Assembly (NCBI RefSeq): GCF_950295315.1
Contig: NC_080170.1
Span: 98,083,971-98,147,970, forward strand
Direction of reading: 5' to 3'
DNA length: 64,000 bases
Source of the DNA: Erinaceus europaeus
Lineage: Eukaryota; Chordata; Mammalia; Eulipotyphla; Erinaceidae
Within the stretch, counting starts at the first letter, position 1. The number at the start of each line of letters is the position of its first letter. The position numbers and the translations under genes are program-made. The notes below the pieces were generated by a model. It saw only the letters and a program-made list of their open reading frames with translations, made no database searches and was not told the origin of the DNA. Positions 33,710-44,423 of this stretch are shown here, one piece after another.

Positions 33710-34285
33710 CTTTAAGGCAAGAATGCTACTACCATATGTTTGCTTCATTATGAGAGGAAGTAAGTTTTTCTAGAAGCAACTCCAAGCAAATTATACTCAT
33801 GTTTGCTAGTACAGATTCACATGACTATAACAGGTTCTAATGGGAAAGTGGCAAAATACTTATCTGACAGATAAGTTAGATCTTTGACAGCTTAGGCAAG
33901 TTTTACTTTGTAATATGTAAATGGATACCAGTCCTATCTGAACAAAACTGGATTCAGTTATAATAAGAAATGAAGTGTAATGGGTAAGTGAAAAGTTAAA
34001 ATGTGGTAAGTTGAAATCATTCATAGTAGGATCCTATTATTAATCTGAATTTGAAAAAAAAATTGTTTGCTTTGATTTTTTTCAACCAAGACAAGACTTG
34101 CTAAAAAATAAAGTAAATCCCATAACAAAGAAATAAGCAAATGAAAACAGACAGAAAACTCACTGTCAACAAAATTGATTATAATTATTTTAAGTCAGCA
34201 TAAAGGCATTTCTTCCTACACCTAATATGTTAGGAAATTACTTGATTTTTGAAATTTAATTTAATTCATTTTTTTTAACCTGTTA
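33710..34285. other. AT-rich low-copy stretch
   Basis: Several isolated GTAAGT motifs (for example 33760-33765) lack a matching acceptor, so no exon is called. Confidence 0.4.
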
Positions 34286-34298
34286 AGTTTATCTTGAT

Positions 34299-34523
34299 CA
34301 TGGGGCCGGGCGGTGGCGCACCTGGTTGAGCGCACATGTTACAGTGTACAAGGACCCAGGTTCAAGCCTCTGGTCCCCACCTGCAGGGGGAAAGCTTGGC
34401 GAGTGGTGAAGCAGGGCTGCAGATGTCTCTCTATCTCTCTTCCTCTCTATCACCCCCTTCCCTCTAGATTTCTGGCTGTCTCTATCTAATAAATAAAGAT
34501 GATAAAAAATTTAAAAAAAAAGA
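34299..34523 (+). mobile_element. SINE-B, 10-bp TSD
   Basis: TSD TTATCTTGAT lies at 34289-34298 and 34524-34533. The most complete SINE-B here: GGCCGGGCGGTGGCGCACC head, GGTTCAAGCCTC B-box region, TGATTTCTGG-like end and AATAAATAAAG tail. Confidence 0.93.
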
Positions 34524-34751
34524 TTATCTTGATGAATCGCATTTTTTCACTTTGTTTATATTCCTTGGGTGAATCCAACTCTGTCAGGATGTTATTTTCC
34601 AGATTATGTGTTTTACTTTTGTTTTTAGCATTTTTTCTTATAATACAAATGAGATAGATTTCTGATTTTTAGTCTCCTTTTCTTAGTTGGAATTCAGTGT
34701 ATTTCTACAATCATATGACAATTAGAAAATTACTGTCATTTTTTTCTGTAG

Positions 34752-34828
34752 TCAAAACACCCAGCCAGTTTCTAGGCATACTAGATACCACAACAGTAGT
34801 GTCACGAGTCTGAATGAAGCCATTGTAT
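34752..34828 (+). mobile_element. MLT1-like LTR fragment
   Basis: Short fragment sharing AGGCATACTAGATACCAC and CTGAATGAAGCCATTG with 32590-33075. Confidence 0.55.
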
Positions 34829-34999
34829 ACTTAGTTGCTCTTTAGAGGTTTTCCCTGGATTTCACTGATTTATATAAAAAAAAATATTAGTGATTTAGTA
34901 TTGATTTACAAAATTATAAGATATTATATTATAAGTATTTTACCTTAAGTCCTATAATTTCTGATATTTATTAGTATATCTATAGCATCTTTGTTTTCC

Positions 35000-35200
35000 C
35001 CTATATAATTGCCACCTATGGGGGGAGAGGAAGGAATTTAATAAGTGATGAAACAGTACTACCAGTGTCTCTCCTTTTATGTATCTCCCTAATATGAATA
35101 AAGAAAAAAATAAAAATAAAAGGGAAAAATGACTACTAGGAGTAATGGATTTACTGTTCAGACACCAAATTCTAACAATAACCCTGGTAGCGATTAAAAA
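35000..35200 (+). mobile_element. Diverged SINE with 3' module
   Basis: The body is degraded. The end GAGTAATGGATTTACTG, then AACAATAACCCTGG, matches the 3' module of the 7470 and 10030 elements. Confidence 0.5.
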
Positions 35201-35344
35201 TAAAGAAAAATATTCATTGTCCTCTTAAAGTCTTTAAAATGTTCTATATGTATTCTTCCTCACATCATACTGTTGATTATGATTTCCTTTACTTTGCTTG
35301 CTTTAAAATATTTATTTCATTTGATAGAAGAGAGTGTTTTTAAA

Positions 35345-35452
35345 TTTTTAGTAGTTATTTGATAATTATTAAAAAGATCTTAAGATAACAGGAGTACAAT
35401 TTCACATAGTTCCCACCACCAAAATTCCATGTCCCAGTCCCTTCATTGGAAA
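35345..35452 (-). mobile_element. L1 3'UTR fragment
   Basis: Short fragment with ACAATTTCACATAGTTCCCA and CCCAGTCCCTTC, following the L1 3' end pattern. Confidence 0.6.
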
Positions 35453-35454
35453 CT

Positions 35455-35605
35455 TTGAAAAAGGCGAGGGAGATGGAGAGGGAGTGGAAGAGAGAAACTT
35501 GTAATGCTGCTTCACTGACTGTGAAACCTTCCCCCCTGAAGGTGGAGACTGGGTCCTTGAACATGTGTGCTAAATCAGGAGTGTTTCACCACCAAGCCCC
35601 CTGCT
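35455..35605 (-). mobile_element. SINE-B
   Basis: The minus-strand body reads AAGGTTTCACAGTCAGTGAA and GTCTCCACCTTC; the + strand is GA-rich upstream. Confidence 0.6.
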
Positions 35606-35734
35606 TGATTTTCTTAACAACACAAATCAGAGATTTTGTTTATTGTTTTCTATACAGTGTTTACCCATAAGTTTGCCATTATCTTTTGTACACCATTCTT
35701 AAATTATAGTGCTTAAATCTGATTAGCAAATATG

Positions 35735-35915
35735 CAAATTAGCCATTATGACTTTTAAATGCAAATAAGTTTTTTCAAACTGCATTTTTCAAAATGCAGT
35801 TCATTTCTTCATTCATAGTAGTAGCCACATTTCAGGGGCTCCGAGTCACATATGGCTGTAGCTATTGTACTGGTCAAAAGAGATGTAGAAACTTCCATTA
35901 GCTAGCCCTGTTTTA
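35735..35915 (+). mobile_element. hAT-like non-autonomous DNA element
   Basis: The blocks TAGTAGTAGCCACATTTCAG, CACATATGGCTGTAGCTATT and AGATGTAGAAACTTCC, with an earlier TTAGCCATTATGACTTTTAA, match from memory an old MER3/MER20-class hAT-Charlie element. The exact family is not certain. Confidence 0.5.
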
Positions 35916-36240
35916 TAAATTATCTATAGGAGAGTGAATGCAACTTTCATTAGTTGAAAATACCGTTTCTGAAAAATAATTTAATAGATTTTAATTATAG
36001 TTAAATGGTTATTTGTTCTAGTTGGTATGAGAAAAATTATCCTTTGAATCTATATTTTTACTATGATAGTCAGGAAGCTGTTTCAATAATTGATTTCATG
36101 TTATTAGAAAAGTATCTTTTTTTTAATTGTTGTTTTGTGTGTTGTTATTTTTTCATACTCCATACAGAAATGTTCTTTAACTGTTATTTTGGGTTTTGGA
36201 TAGTCATAAAATCTGTGGTTTTATCTTCTTTCAATTGTAG

Positions 36241-36303
36241 AAAACAACCTGCCCAGTTCTCACTGATATTATTTGATGTCTTGAAAATTACTCTGCCCAT
36301 GAT
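36241..36303 (+). other. Candidate 63-nt internal exon, unverified
   Basis: A pyrimidine-rich acceptor (TTATCTTCTTTCAATTGTAG, ending 36240) and a GTAAGT donor (36304-36309) bound 63 nt. The length is a multiple of three. Only one of three frames is open, giving 20 full codons (KQPAQFSLILFDVLKITLPM) with phase 2 at both ends. I do not recognise the protein. If real, the window would be intronic to a plus-strand gene. It lies in low-copy sequence, about 330 bp from an old DNA element. A chance match is quite possible. Confidence 0.25.
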
Positions 36304-36506
36304 GTAAGTTCTATTTTTATAGTTTGTTCTCTAAACCTTTGTATGCCTGTCTTTACAACATTTTATATAAATTTACCACTGTACTAAATTCCTCCTTATA
36401 TATAATGTGCAGTAATCTGACATTCTTTACAAAATTTATTACTGACTTTTTGATTTCTGAATTTTTTTGCATTTTTCTCAAATCCATTTGGTGATCTTAT
36501 TTTTCT

Positions 36507-36740
36507 TTTTTATTGTTTTTATTTTTTATTTATTTGTTATTGGATAGAGATAGAGAGAAATTGAGAGAAAAGGGGGAGATTGAGAGGAAGAGAGGCAGAG
36601 AGACACCTGTAGATCTGCTTCACTGCTTGTGAAGGGACTCCTCTGCAGGTAGGGAGCCAGGGGCTTGAACCCGGATCCTAACCAGATCTTGCGCTTTGCG
36701 CCACATGCACTTAACCTGCTGAGCTACCGCCCGACTCCCT
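36507..36740 (-). mobile_element. SINE-A nested in the tail of a SINE-B
   Basis: The minus-strand head is GTCGGGCGGTAGCTCAGC, and body and short tail are typical. It sits between the outer TSD and the SINE-B body at 36741-36976. Confidence 0.92.
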
Positions 36741-36976
36741 TTTCTTTTCTTTTTTAAATATTTAAAAAAAAATCATTGTCTTTATTTATTGGATAGAAAC
36801 AGCCAGAAATCAAGAGGAAAGGTGGAGATAGAAAGGGAGAAAGACAGAGAAACACCTGCAGGCCTGCTTCACCACTTGTGAAGCTTTCCCCCTGCAGGTG
36901 AGGACAGGGGTCTTGAACTCTGGTCCTTACACACTGTAAGAAGTGCGCTCAACCAAGTGTGCCACCTCCTGGCCCC
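36741..36976 (-). mobile_element. SINE-B, outer 18-bp TSD
   Basis: TSD TGGTGATCTTATTTTTCT lies at 36489-36506 and 36977-36994. The minus-strand head is GGCCAGGAGGTGGCACACT. The nested SINE-A now separates the left TSD from this body. Confidence 0.92.
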
Positions 36977-37116
36977 TGGTGATCTTATTTTTCTATTTTA
37001 ATATTCCCTTTGCAAAGAATCACTTTAGAAATGTACCATATATTCATTTTACAGCTTATGATCTTAAAGCACAAGATCTTTGAGGACATAATTGTTTTAT
37101 TTGTGTGATTTATTTT

Positions 37117-37510
37117 CAACAACTTGTTTGGCTTTATATGTTAACTCTCTTCAGCCACCAGGTTCCAGATGCTGACCAGACTTCCCTGGACAGACAATCC
37201 CACCAATGTGTTCTTGAACCCTGCTTCCCCAGAGCCCTGCCCCACTAGGGAAAGAGAGAGACAGGCTAGGAATATGGATCGACCTGTCAATGCCCATTTT
37301 CAGCAGGGAAGCAATTCCAGAAGCCAGACCTTCAACCTTCTGCACTCCATAATGACCCTGGGTCCATACTCCCAGAGGGATAAAGAATAGAAAAGCTATC
37401 AGCGGAGGTGATGGGCTACGGATTTCTGGTGGTAGTAACTGCGTGGAGTTGTACCCCTCTTATCCTATGGTTTTTGTCAATGTTTCCTTTTTATAAATTA
37501 AAAAAAATGT
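37117..37510 (+). mobile_element. L1 3'UTR fragment
   Basis: Plus-strand 3'UTR: TTTGGCTTTATATGTTAACT, CACCAGGTTCCAGATG, AGGGAAAGAGAGAGACAGG, then CCTATGGTTTTTGTCAATG. It still holds the 3' end of the candidate intron, including its acceptor. Confidence 0.85.
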
Positions 37511-38062
37511 TTTGGGGAAGATGGCCTCAGAATTAAAAATAGAACTAGAAAGATGGATTAGGGCAAAGAGTAGCTACCAAACTTGAAGAAAATATATAGA
37601 TACAATTAACTGTTTATCACACCAGTCTGACTCAGAATTCGTGTATATTCATATTTGGTACTGGAGCCTTTATAACCTGAGTCTCTGTCAGACTGAGCTC
37701 ATAGTCTATGGTCACAACTGGGAAACACAGGACAAGAGGGGTATAATTCCACACAATTGCTACCCCCAAAATTCTGTATCCCATCCCCTCCATTAGTAGC
37801 CTTATTATTCTTTATCCCTTTGGGAGTATGGACCCAGGATCATTATGGGGTGCAGAATGCAGAAGATCTAGCTTCCGTATTTGCTTCTATGCTGGACATG
37901 GGCATCGGCAGGTCGATCCATACCCCCAGCCTGTCTCTATCTTTCCCTAGAGGGGCAGGGCTCTGGAGAGGTGGAGATCCAAGACACATAGATGAGGTCA
38001 TCTGCCAAGGGAAGTCAGGTTGGAGTCATGGTGGCATCTGCAACTAGTAGCAGAGTAATAGA
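37511..38062 (-). mobile_element. L1 3'UTR pieces, rearranged order
   Basis: 37511-37728 matches the distal 3'UTR (AGAACTAGAAAGATGGATTA). 37731-38062 matches the proximal 3'UTR (AAGAGGGGTATAATTCC onward). Both are on the minus strand, but their order is swapped compared with 8650-9420. Confidence 0.65.
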
Positions 38063-38237
38063 GCTGAGGGGTTGACAATCCTCTTCCTTTTTTTTTTTTA
38101 ATTAATTTACTTTGGAAAATGTGATATAATTACATATAAACCAACAAAGAATTTTCTTTGAAAAATATGAAATGAATAGTTGCTATGTTTAGTTTTGCTA
38201 CATTCTATTTTATACCACAAAATGCTAAGATTCTTAG

Positions 38238-38345
38238 CTTATTTGGATAGTGTGCTTGCTCTGCCAGGCTCATGGTTTAGGTTCCAGTTGGATCCCCAAT
38301 GTACTGAAGGAAACTTTGGTGCTGTGGAATCTTTTGCTCTGGCTC
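38238..38345 (+). mobile_element. Old tRNA-derived SINE
   Basis: The head is TTGGATAGTGTGCTTGCTCT, with a B-box-like GGTTCCAGTTGGATCCCC, and it ends TCTTTTGCTCTGGCTCTG. Confidence 0.5.
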
Positions 38346-38510
38346 TGTCTTTATTTATTTACTTACTTATTTATTTATTATTTTTACCAGAGCACTGATC
38401 ACTGATCAGCTCTGGTTTAAGGTGGTTCAGGGGACTGAACCTGGGAGTTGATAGCCTCAGGCATGAAGGTCTCTTTGCATAACCATTATGCTGTCTACCC
38501 CCCACCTGTT
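38345..38510 (-). mobile_element. SINE-C
   Basis: On the minus strand: CATAATGGTTATGCAAAGAG, CCCAGGTTCAGTCCCC and CCAGAGCTGATCAG. Confidence 0.8.
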
Positions 38511-38569
38511 GTTTTTCTTTATTTTTCTGTGTATACAAGTCTGCCTGGATTTAAGATTTTGTTCCTCTG

Positions 38570-39330
38570 TCTTTTAAAATGGGGATATACTTGAGTTTCC
38601 AAATGATTTACAATGCTAACCCAGTCACCTAAATTCTTAGATGAATCTATCCAATCATGATATACTTACCTTATTTCTGTGTATGATTGAATTAGATTTG
38701 CTAATGTTTCATTGAGTACTTTGGCATCCCCATTAAGTTAAACTATAGATTATTGTTACTCTTTTTGGAAGATGCAGACCAGGGGAGTTATATTAGGACA
38801 ATTTATATCTCATTGCATGGATTGGAACATGCTTTTATTTAAAAAAATGATTCTGGTAGGATATACAAAAAATTTTCTTTGAAAAAACTATTGTAAATCT
38901 GATAGAGAAGTCATAGGGTCATAACTGTGTTACTGCTGTTATAAGGTTTTAAAACTAAAATCTTGGGATCTTTGCAAGTACTGAGGTAACAAAAATTTTA
39001 TTTGGTTGTTATATTTGTCAGTATAGGTTTTAAAAAATATGCCATTAGCAAATACTGTAAAATACCTTTTTTGAATTAAATAGCTATAAAACTGTAGTTA
39101 TGTCCTCACTTTTCATGACTGATGTTGGTAATTTGTGCTTTCTCCATTTTCCATTGATTATATTGTATAAGGTTTGATTGATTTTCCTATGATGTATTTT
39201 ATCTTTTATTTCCTGTTAAAGTGAATCTCACTAGTTTTTTCTAATAGTTGTTATGATCTTAAATATAAACCTGGTTTCTACTTTTTAATTTATAAATTGC
39301 AGATGTATTCTACTTCTCAGCAGAAATGTT
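38570..39330 (-). mobile_element. Ancient L1 ORF2 fragment
   Basis: Diverged minus-strand ORF2 is suggested by GATTTGCTAATGTTTCATTG and by TTTTCATGACTGATGTTGGT followed by AACCTGGTTTCTACTTTTT. No frame remains. Confidence 0.5.
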
Positions 39331-39344
39331 GACTATCTAAGAAT

Positions 39345-39470
39345 GTTTCCAGTGGCAGGTTAGAGTGTTATGTGGAAAATTGAGAAATTTTATATATGTT
39401 CCAACTGATGTATTTTACTATTGATTGTAAACCATTAATTCCCCCCATAAAGAAATAATATTAAAGAACA
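39345..39470 (+). mobile_element. L1 3' end fragment
   Basis: GTGGAAAATTGAGAAATTTT, then GTAAACCATTAATTCCCCCC and ATAAAGAAATAATATTAAAG, as in L1-J and L1-E. Confidence 0.8.
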
Positions 39471-39529
39471 TTTTCAATTCCCACAAATTCCAGATTTGTG
39501 ATATCTCATTTCCATTCTTTAAAACATTT

Positions 39530-39700
39530 TATTTTTATTTATGAGAGAAGGAGGAAGAAGAAGATGAGGAAGAGGAAGAAAAGGAGCCAGAGGAGGAGAA
39601 ACAGGAGAAAACCAGGGCTTCATTCTGGCATATGAGATGCCAGGAATTAAACTTGGAGCCTAGCTTGCAAGTCTAATGATTTATTATTGGTGCTACATCC
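39530..39700 (-). mobile_element. Old SINE-C with purine-rich tail
   Basis: A + strand GAAGGAGGAAGAAGAAGATG run precedes ATGAGATGCCAGGAATTAAA and GAGCCTAGCTTGCAAG. Confidence 0.5.
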
Positions 39701-39725
39701 AGTACTGCAGCATCTTAATTTTTAA

Positions 39726-39994
39726 AAAATATTTATTTATTTATTCCCTTTTGTTGCCCTTGTTGTTGTTATTACTGTTGTTGTTATTGATGCTGTTGTT
39801 GCTGGATAAGACAGAGAGAAATGGAGAGAGATGGGGAAAACAGAGAGGGAGAGAGAAAGACACCTGCAGACCTGCTTCACTGCCTGTAAAGCGACTCCCC
39901 TGCAGGTGGGGAGCTGGGGGAACTGAGATCCTTATGCCAGTCCTTGTGCTTTGTGCCAACTGCACTTAGCCACCGTGCCACCGCCTTACTCCCT
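39726..39994 (-). mobile_element. SINE-A, 17-bp TSD
   Basis: AGCATCTTAATTTTTAA (39709-39725) and AGCATTTTAATTTTTAA (39995-40011) form the TSD with one mismatch. Minus-strand head, body and tail are complete. Confidence 0.92.
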
Positions 39995-40011
39995 AGCATT
40001 TTAATTTTTAA

Positions 40012-40830
40012 CTGAGGTATAACTAGCATATGATATTGCATTAGTTTTAGGTTAACAACATATTAATGGCCCGATATTTAACTTATATGTCTATCACCAC
40101 ACATAGCTATATTTTTTGTAGTGATGAGAACTTTTAAGATTTTTCTTAGTAACTTTCAAATTTACACTGCAGTATTGTTAGCTATAGCTATGATTTTGTA
40201 ATTACATCCACAGAACTTATTTTGTAACTATAAGTTGTTATCTTTTCATCTTATTACTCTACCCATTTCCTTCCCCTACTTCTGGAAAGACCTAATTTTT
40301 CCTTGTATTTGTCTTTTTCCATCTGACATTTTTCTACTTAGCTTAATGTCCTCATGATTCATCAATGTCATTGAGAATATCAACTTCTTAATTTCATGAC
40401 TGAATATTTATATACATATCTACATGTGTGTATGAGTGTGCACATGTGCTTTATTTGACTTCCTTATTTATGTATTTGGAGTCACATAAGTAGTTCAGTG
40501 TCTTCATAATTGTAAATAGTGTTGCAATGTACTTAGGTTGTAGATATCTTTTTTTGAGATAATGATTTTGTTTTTTTCAGATAAAAACCCAGAAGTGACA
40601 CTGTCAAATTACACAACAACTTGAATTTTCTTTCTCTCTCTCTCTTTTTTTTTTAGAAGCTGCTATCCTATTTTCCATAGTGATTGCATATATTTACATT
40701 TCCTTATGCTGGTCCTTTGGTCCTTGCACTTTGTGTCACCTACGATTAACCTGCTGTGCTACCACCCGACTCCGACTCCCAGATTTACATTTCAGTTACT
40801 GTAATATTATAAATTTTATTTTTCTGTATA
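40012..40830 (-). mobile_element. Ancient mammalian L1 3' end
   Basis: Minus-strand L1M-like 3'UTR and ORF2 end: ACTGAGGTATAACTAGCATA, TATCACCACACATAGC, GTGTTGCAATGTACTTAG, ACCCAGAAGTGACACTG and CTATTTTCCATAGTGATTGC. A SINE head lies inside it (40703-40782). Older than the hedgehog-type L1s. Confidence 0.7.
40703..40782 (-). mobile_element. Head-only SINE-A, 11-bp TSD
   Basis: The minus strand shows only the first ~75 bp: GGAGTCGGGTGGTAGCACAG and the A-box half. There is no B box, body or tail. TSD ATTTACATTTC lies at 40692-40702 and 40783-40793. GACTCC is doubled at the head end. Confidence 0.8.
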
Positions 40831-41815
40831 CTTATCTTAATGATTTTAAATTGTAATATCACTTATTGAGTTCTAAATTCTACTAGAGATGAAAAGTATT
40901 GTGTTTATTCTTTTATTTCTGCCATCTCCTCCTAAACATTGACAGATAAGTTTGAAGTTCCTTTTTTATAGGTACATTCAATTTTCCCTTTCTTTTCTAA
41001 AGATAATTCCTATGGATATAATCTAATGAATTGAGTTTGTGATAGTAAATTTGTAAAAGCCACTGCACTGAGCCAGAATGTCCTGTTGTACCTCCTTTGC
41101 ACACATTTAGTTGCATACATAGTAATAAAGAAGCACACTGAGGCCACTTGTTTTTGACTTGTAAGTAGAAGTTTCATTTGAGCATTTCACACATCATGTC
41201 AATATAAATTGCATTTAGGGGGAAAAGTATCCAACTGTACATAAAACCATCAGCATTTAAAGAATACTCAAGAATTTGAAATATACAAACTTATTTGTTT
41301 CTCTGTGTAGTCAACTGTTGTTGAAAATAGCTACAGACTGATTTTGCTCAAATGCTCTTTTTTTTCCTAAATATATATACAAGTAAAACAGTTCTAGCAG
41401 AAACAGCACAATATATACAAAATTAATTTCTGAGAACACATAGAATATTGATTTCTTATGACACAAAGAGTCTGTTTGTAGGCTATTTATATTTTACATT
41501 GGTATGGGAATAATTTTAATTCATTTTAATGATATATAAGAATAAATATTAAATTCTTATAGCTACTTTAACATAGCATATATACATGCAATTTCCCAGG
41601 TAATGTTTTTATATTCATTTATTGTAGACTAACTTGAAAATGTTAAGATATACATTTCATACATTTAAGTTTTCTAGGTAGAAATAACATACTGTAAAAA
41701 AAGGAAGAAAGAAATTTCTTTGTATACCAAAAACTAAAAATCTAAAACAGTGGCAGTACCTAAATTAACACTAAAATAGAATTATCTTGGTGGAACATGC
41801 ATTACTATCAGCCTT
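40831..41815. other. Low-copy AT-rich stretch, left flank of L1-B
   Basis: No repeat recognised. It continues at 51717-52135 once L1-B is removed. Few stop-free frames and no convincing splice pair. Confidence 0.45.
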
Positions 41816-41828
41816 AAAACTAGTGAGT

Positions 41829-43447
41829 GGAAGGTTCCCGGAACATGGCAGACTGAGAAGCTACTAGTGGCTTGAGCTCTGACCACATTTCTGGAAATGG
41901 TAGGATTTTCTGCCTTTAGTAGGCCAGTCAATAAGGGGTCCTAGCGGTGAGACCACGGCGGTGACTATAACTTAATTTGGGTTAAAAAAGAGTAGAAAAA
42001 AAGAGGAAAAATTTTTTCTTTCTTTAAAATTATTAAGCATACCTCCTCCCCCTCCCCCCACCCATAACCAGTCCCTGGGACAAGCTCCTAGCAGGCTCCT
42101 CTGCTGAGCCTCTTTCTTTACCAAAATTCCTGTCCCACCAGGGAGTATCATTCATTCTAAGTAAATACCCTTCTGAAACCTCTGGCCTTTTTTCTTTCTA
42201 AGTAGCCAACACCCCCCACCTCAGCCCACATAGCTAATTAAATAATTAAAAATAAATAAATAAATAAATAACTCTTTCCTTTCACCGCTCTTTTATGACT
42301 GTTCTTTTTCTTATCTTTTTCTTTTTTCTCTCTCTCTTTCTTTTTCTCATTCTTGTCATCCTTTCTTCCTTAATCCTACAGCTGCCAAAGCCACAGGCCC
42401 CAGCCCCCACACCACCAAACAGTGTGCTTTTTTGAATTCACTGATACACATTTGGGAATTAACTGGGGAAGAATTCTGACTCAGAGTTGGACTGTCACTG
42501 CGAGTATCTCTGCTCAACTTCCCTTCCTCCTTTAGGTACCCCTAAAATATACAGTGGATAGTAGATTTGCTTACCTGTCTATTTCAGCTATCCTTGTCTA
42601 GTCCTGAGGTTTTTTTTTTTTGTTTGTTTCTCATTCTTAACAATCAGCTGCCTCTGATCACAAGGTTTGAGGTAATCTGGGATAGGGTTTTTTTTTTACC
42701 CTGCTCTATTTTATTATTAATATTATATAAAGGCATATATCTTCCCCCCCTTTAGGGTGAGCAGAATTAACTCTTAAGGTATCTTTCATTGCAGGGCTAA
42801 TGGGCATCTTATCTATTGTGGGAGGAACTTGTCTCCTTACTCCTACCTCCTCTACAGACTCTCTCCTCCCTCCTCCTCCTAGCTAATTAAAAAAATTAAA
42901 TTAAATTAAATTAAAAATAAAGTAATAAAAAAAACCTTTCCTTTCACTACTCTTTAATTACAGCTCTTTTTCTTATCTTTTCTCTCTCTTGTCTCTTTTT
43001 TCTTTTCTTCTATTTTTTTTTATCTTGTCACACACTTCTTCCTTCTTCTTTGCCTTTCTGAATTTGTGAATTATTTTGGGGAAGAAATCTGACTCAGAGT
43101 GGACTCTCTATGTGTGTATCTCTGCTCTAGTTCCCTTTCCCCTCTTGTTACCCCTAGATTATACAGTGGATAGTAGATTTGCATAACTGTCTATTCTTGC
43201 TATCCCTTCTTTCCTTTCTCTTTCTTCTTCACTGGGATTTGGTTACTATTTTTTCACAGACTGGAGAAATTGTTTGGCTAACTGGTAGTGATTAAACTGC
43301 TTCAATACTTGCTTCAGTTGCTACTGTAATTCGTGAGGTTGGTGAGGGCAATTGTCATAAAGGTATTTAGGGCAGTGTGGCTTGTGCTCAAGACACAACA
43401 ACTGAGGAACAACAGAGCATAAAAAAAGAAAAACATAAATCAAAAAA
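41829..43447 (+). promoter_or_regulatory. L1-B 5'UTR with two ~0.6-kb units
   Basis: The start motif reads AACATGGCAGAC (41842-41853), a changed YY1-like site. Units begin near 42463 and 43072 with GGGGAAGAA-TCTGACTCAGAG and hold ATTTGCTT (42564, damaged octamer) and ATTTGCAT (43177-43184, intact). Confidence 0.75.
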
Positions 43448-44361
43448 ATGGGTAGATCAAAAACAAATAAAACAGCTACAACAATGAATGAAGACAAGAG
43501 CCCAGAAGGAACTACAAATCAGACAGAAGTAACCATAGATAAGAAAAGTATGCAAGCAATAATAAACTTATTAATCACAGAAATCAAAACAACATTGGAG
43601 GAAAGGAATGGCAGTATTAGGGAAACAACAGTTGAGACCCCCAAGGAGCATACTGATTATCTTGAGGCAATTAGAGAACTGAAACCTGAAATAGCTGTAA
43701 TGAAGAAAGAAGCTGAGGCAAGGGAAAGCAGACTAATAGAAGCAGAAAACAGAATTAGTCAGACAGAGGATGAGCTAGAGAAAACAAAGAAAGAGTGAAA
43801 GAACTTAAAAAGAGATTTAGAGACACTGAAAACAACAACAGAGATATGTGGGATGATCTTAAAAGAAGTAACATTTGCATAATTGGCCTGCCAGTGGAAG
43901 AAAGAGAGGAAGGGGAAGCAAACATTCTAGAGGAAATAATAGAAGAAGACTTCCCAGACCTGAATAACAGAAAGGACATCAAGATTCAAGAGGCCCAGAG
44001 AGTACCAAACAGAATCAACCCAGACCTGATGACACCAAGACACATCATAGTCAAAATGAGAAGAAGTTAGGATAAAGAAAGGATCCTAAAGGCTGCAAGA
44101 GAGAAACAAAAAGTCTCATACAAGGGAAAACCCATAAGATTGTCTGCAGACTTCTCCACTCAAACTCTAAAAGCCAGAAGGGAGTGGCAAGATATCTATC
44201 AAGCCCTGAATGAAAAAGGGTTTCAACCAAGGACAATATATACTGCTAGACTTTCATTCAAAATAGATGGAGGGATCAAAACCATCTTAGATAAACAACA
44301 GTTAAAGGAGGCAACCATCACCAAGCCGGCCCTGAAAGAGGTTCTAAAAGACCTCTTATAA
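43448..44361 (+). pseudogene. L1-B ORF1, first copy
   Basis: Starts MGRSKTNKTA at 43448 and ends at the family stop (LKEVLKDLL, 44361), about 304 codons. A one-base loss at 43796 (AAAGAGTGAAAG) shifts the frame in the coiled coil. A small deletion near 44066 brings in a TAG after MRRS. The coiled coil (to about residue 130), RRM ([20 protein letters not shown]) and C-terminal domain (LKARREWQDIYQALNEKGFQ) are all visible in pieces. Confidence 0.92.
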
Positions 44362-44423
44362 ACAAGAACATCACTATAATACTGGCACTATATCAGAGCA
44401 ACAATATTATTTTTTTTAGAACA

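Noticed and set aside
33750..34010. Several GTAAGT motifs as exon ends
   Set aside because: No pyrimidine-rich acceptor with an open frame lies upstream of any of them.
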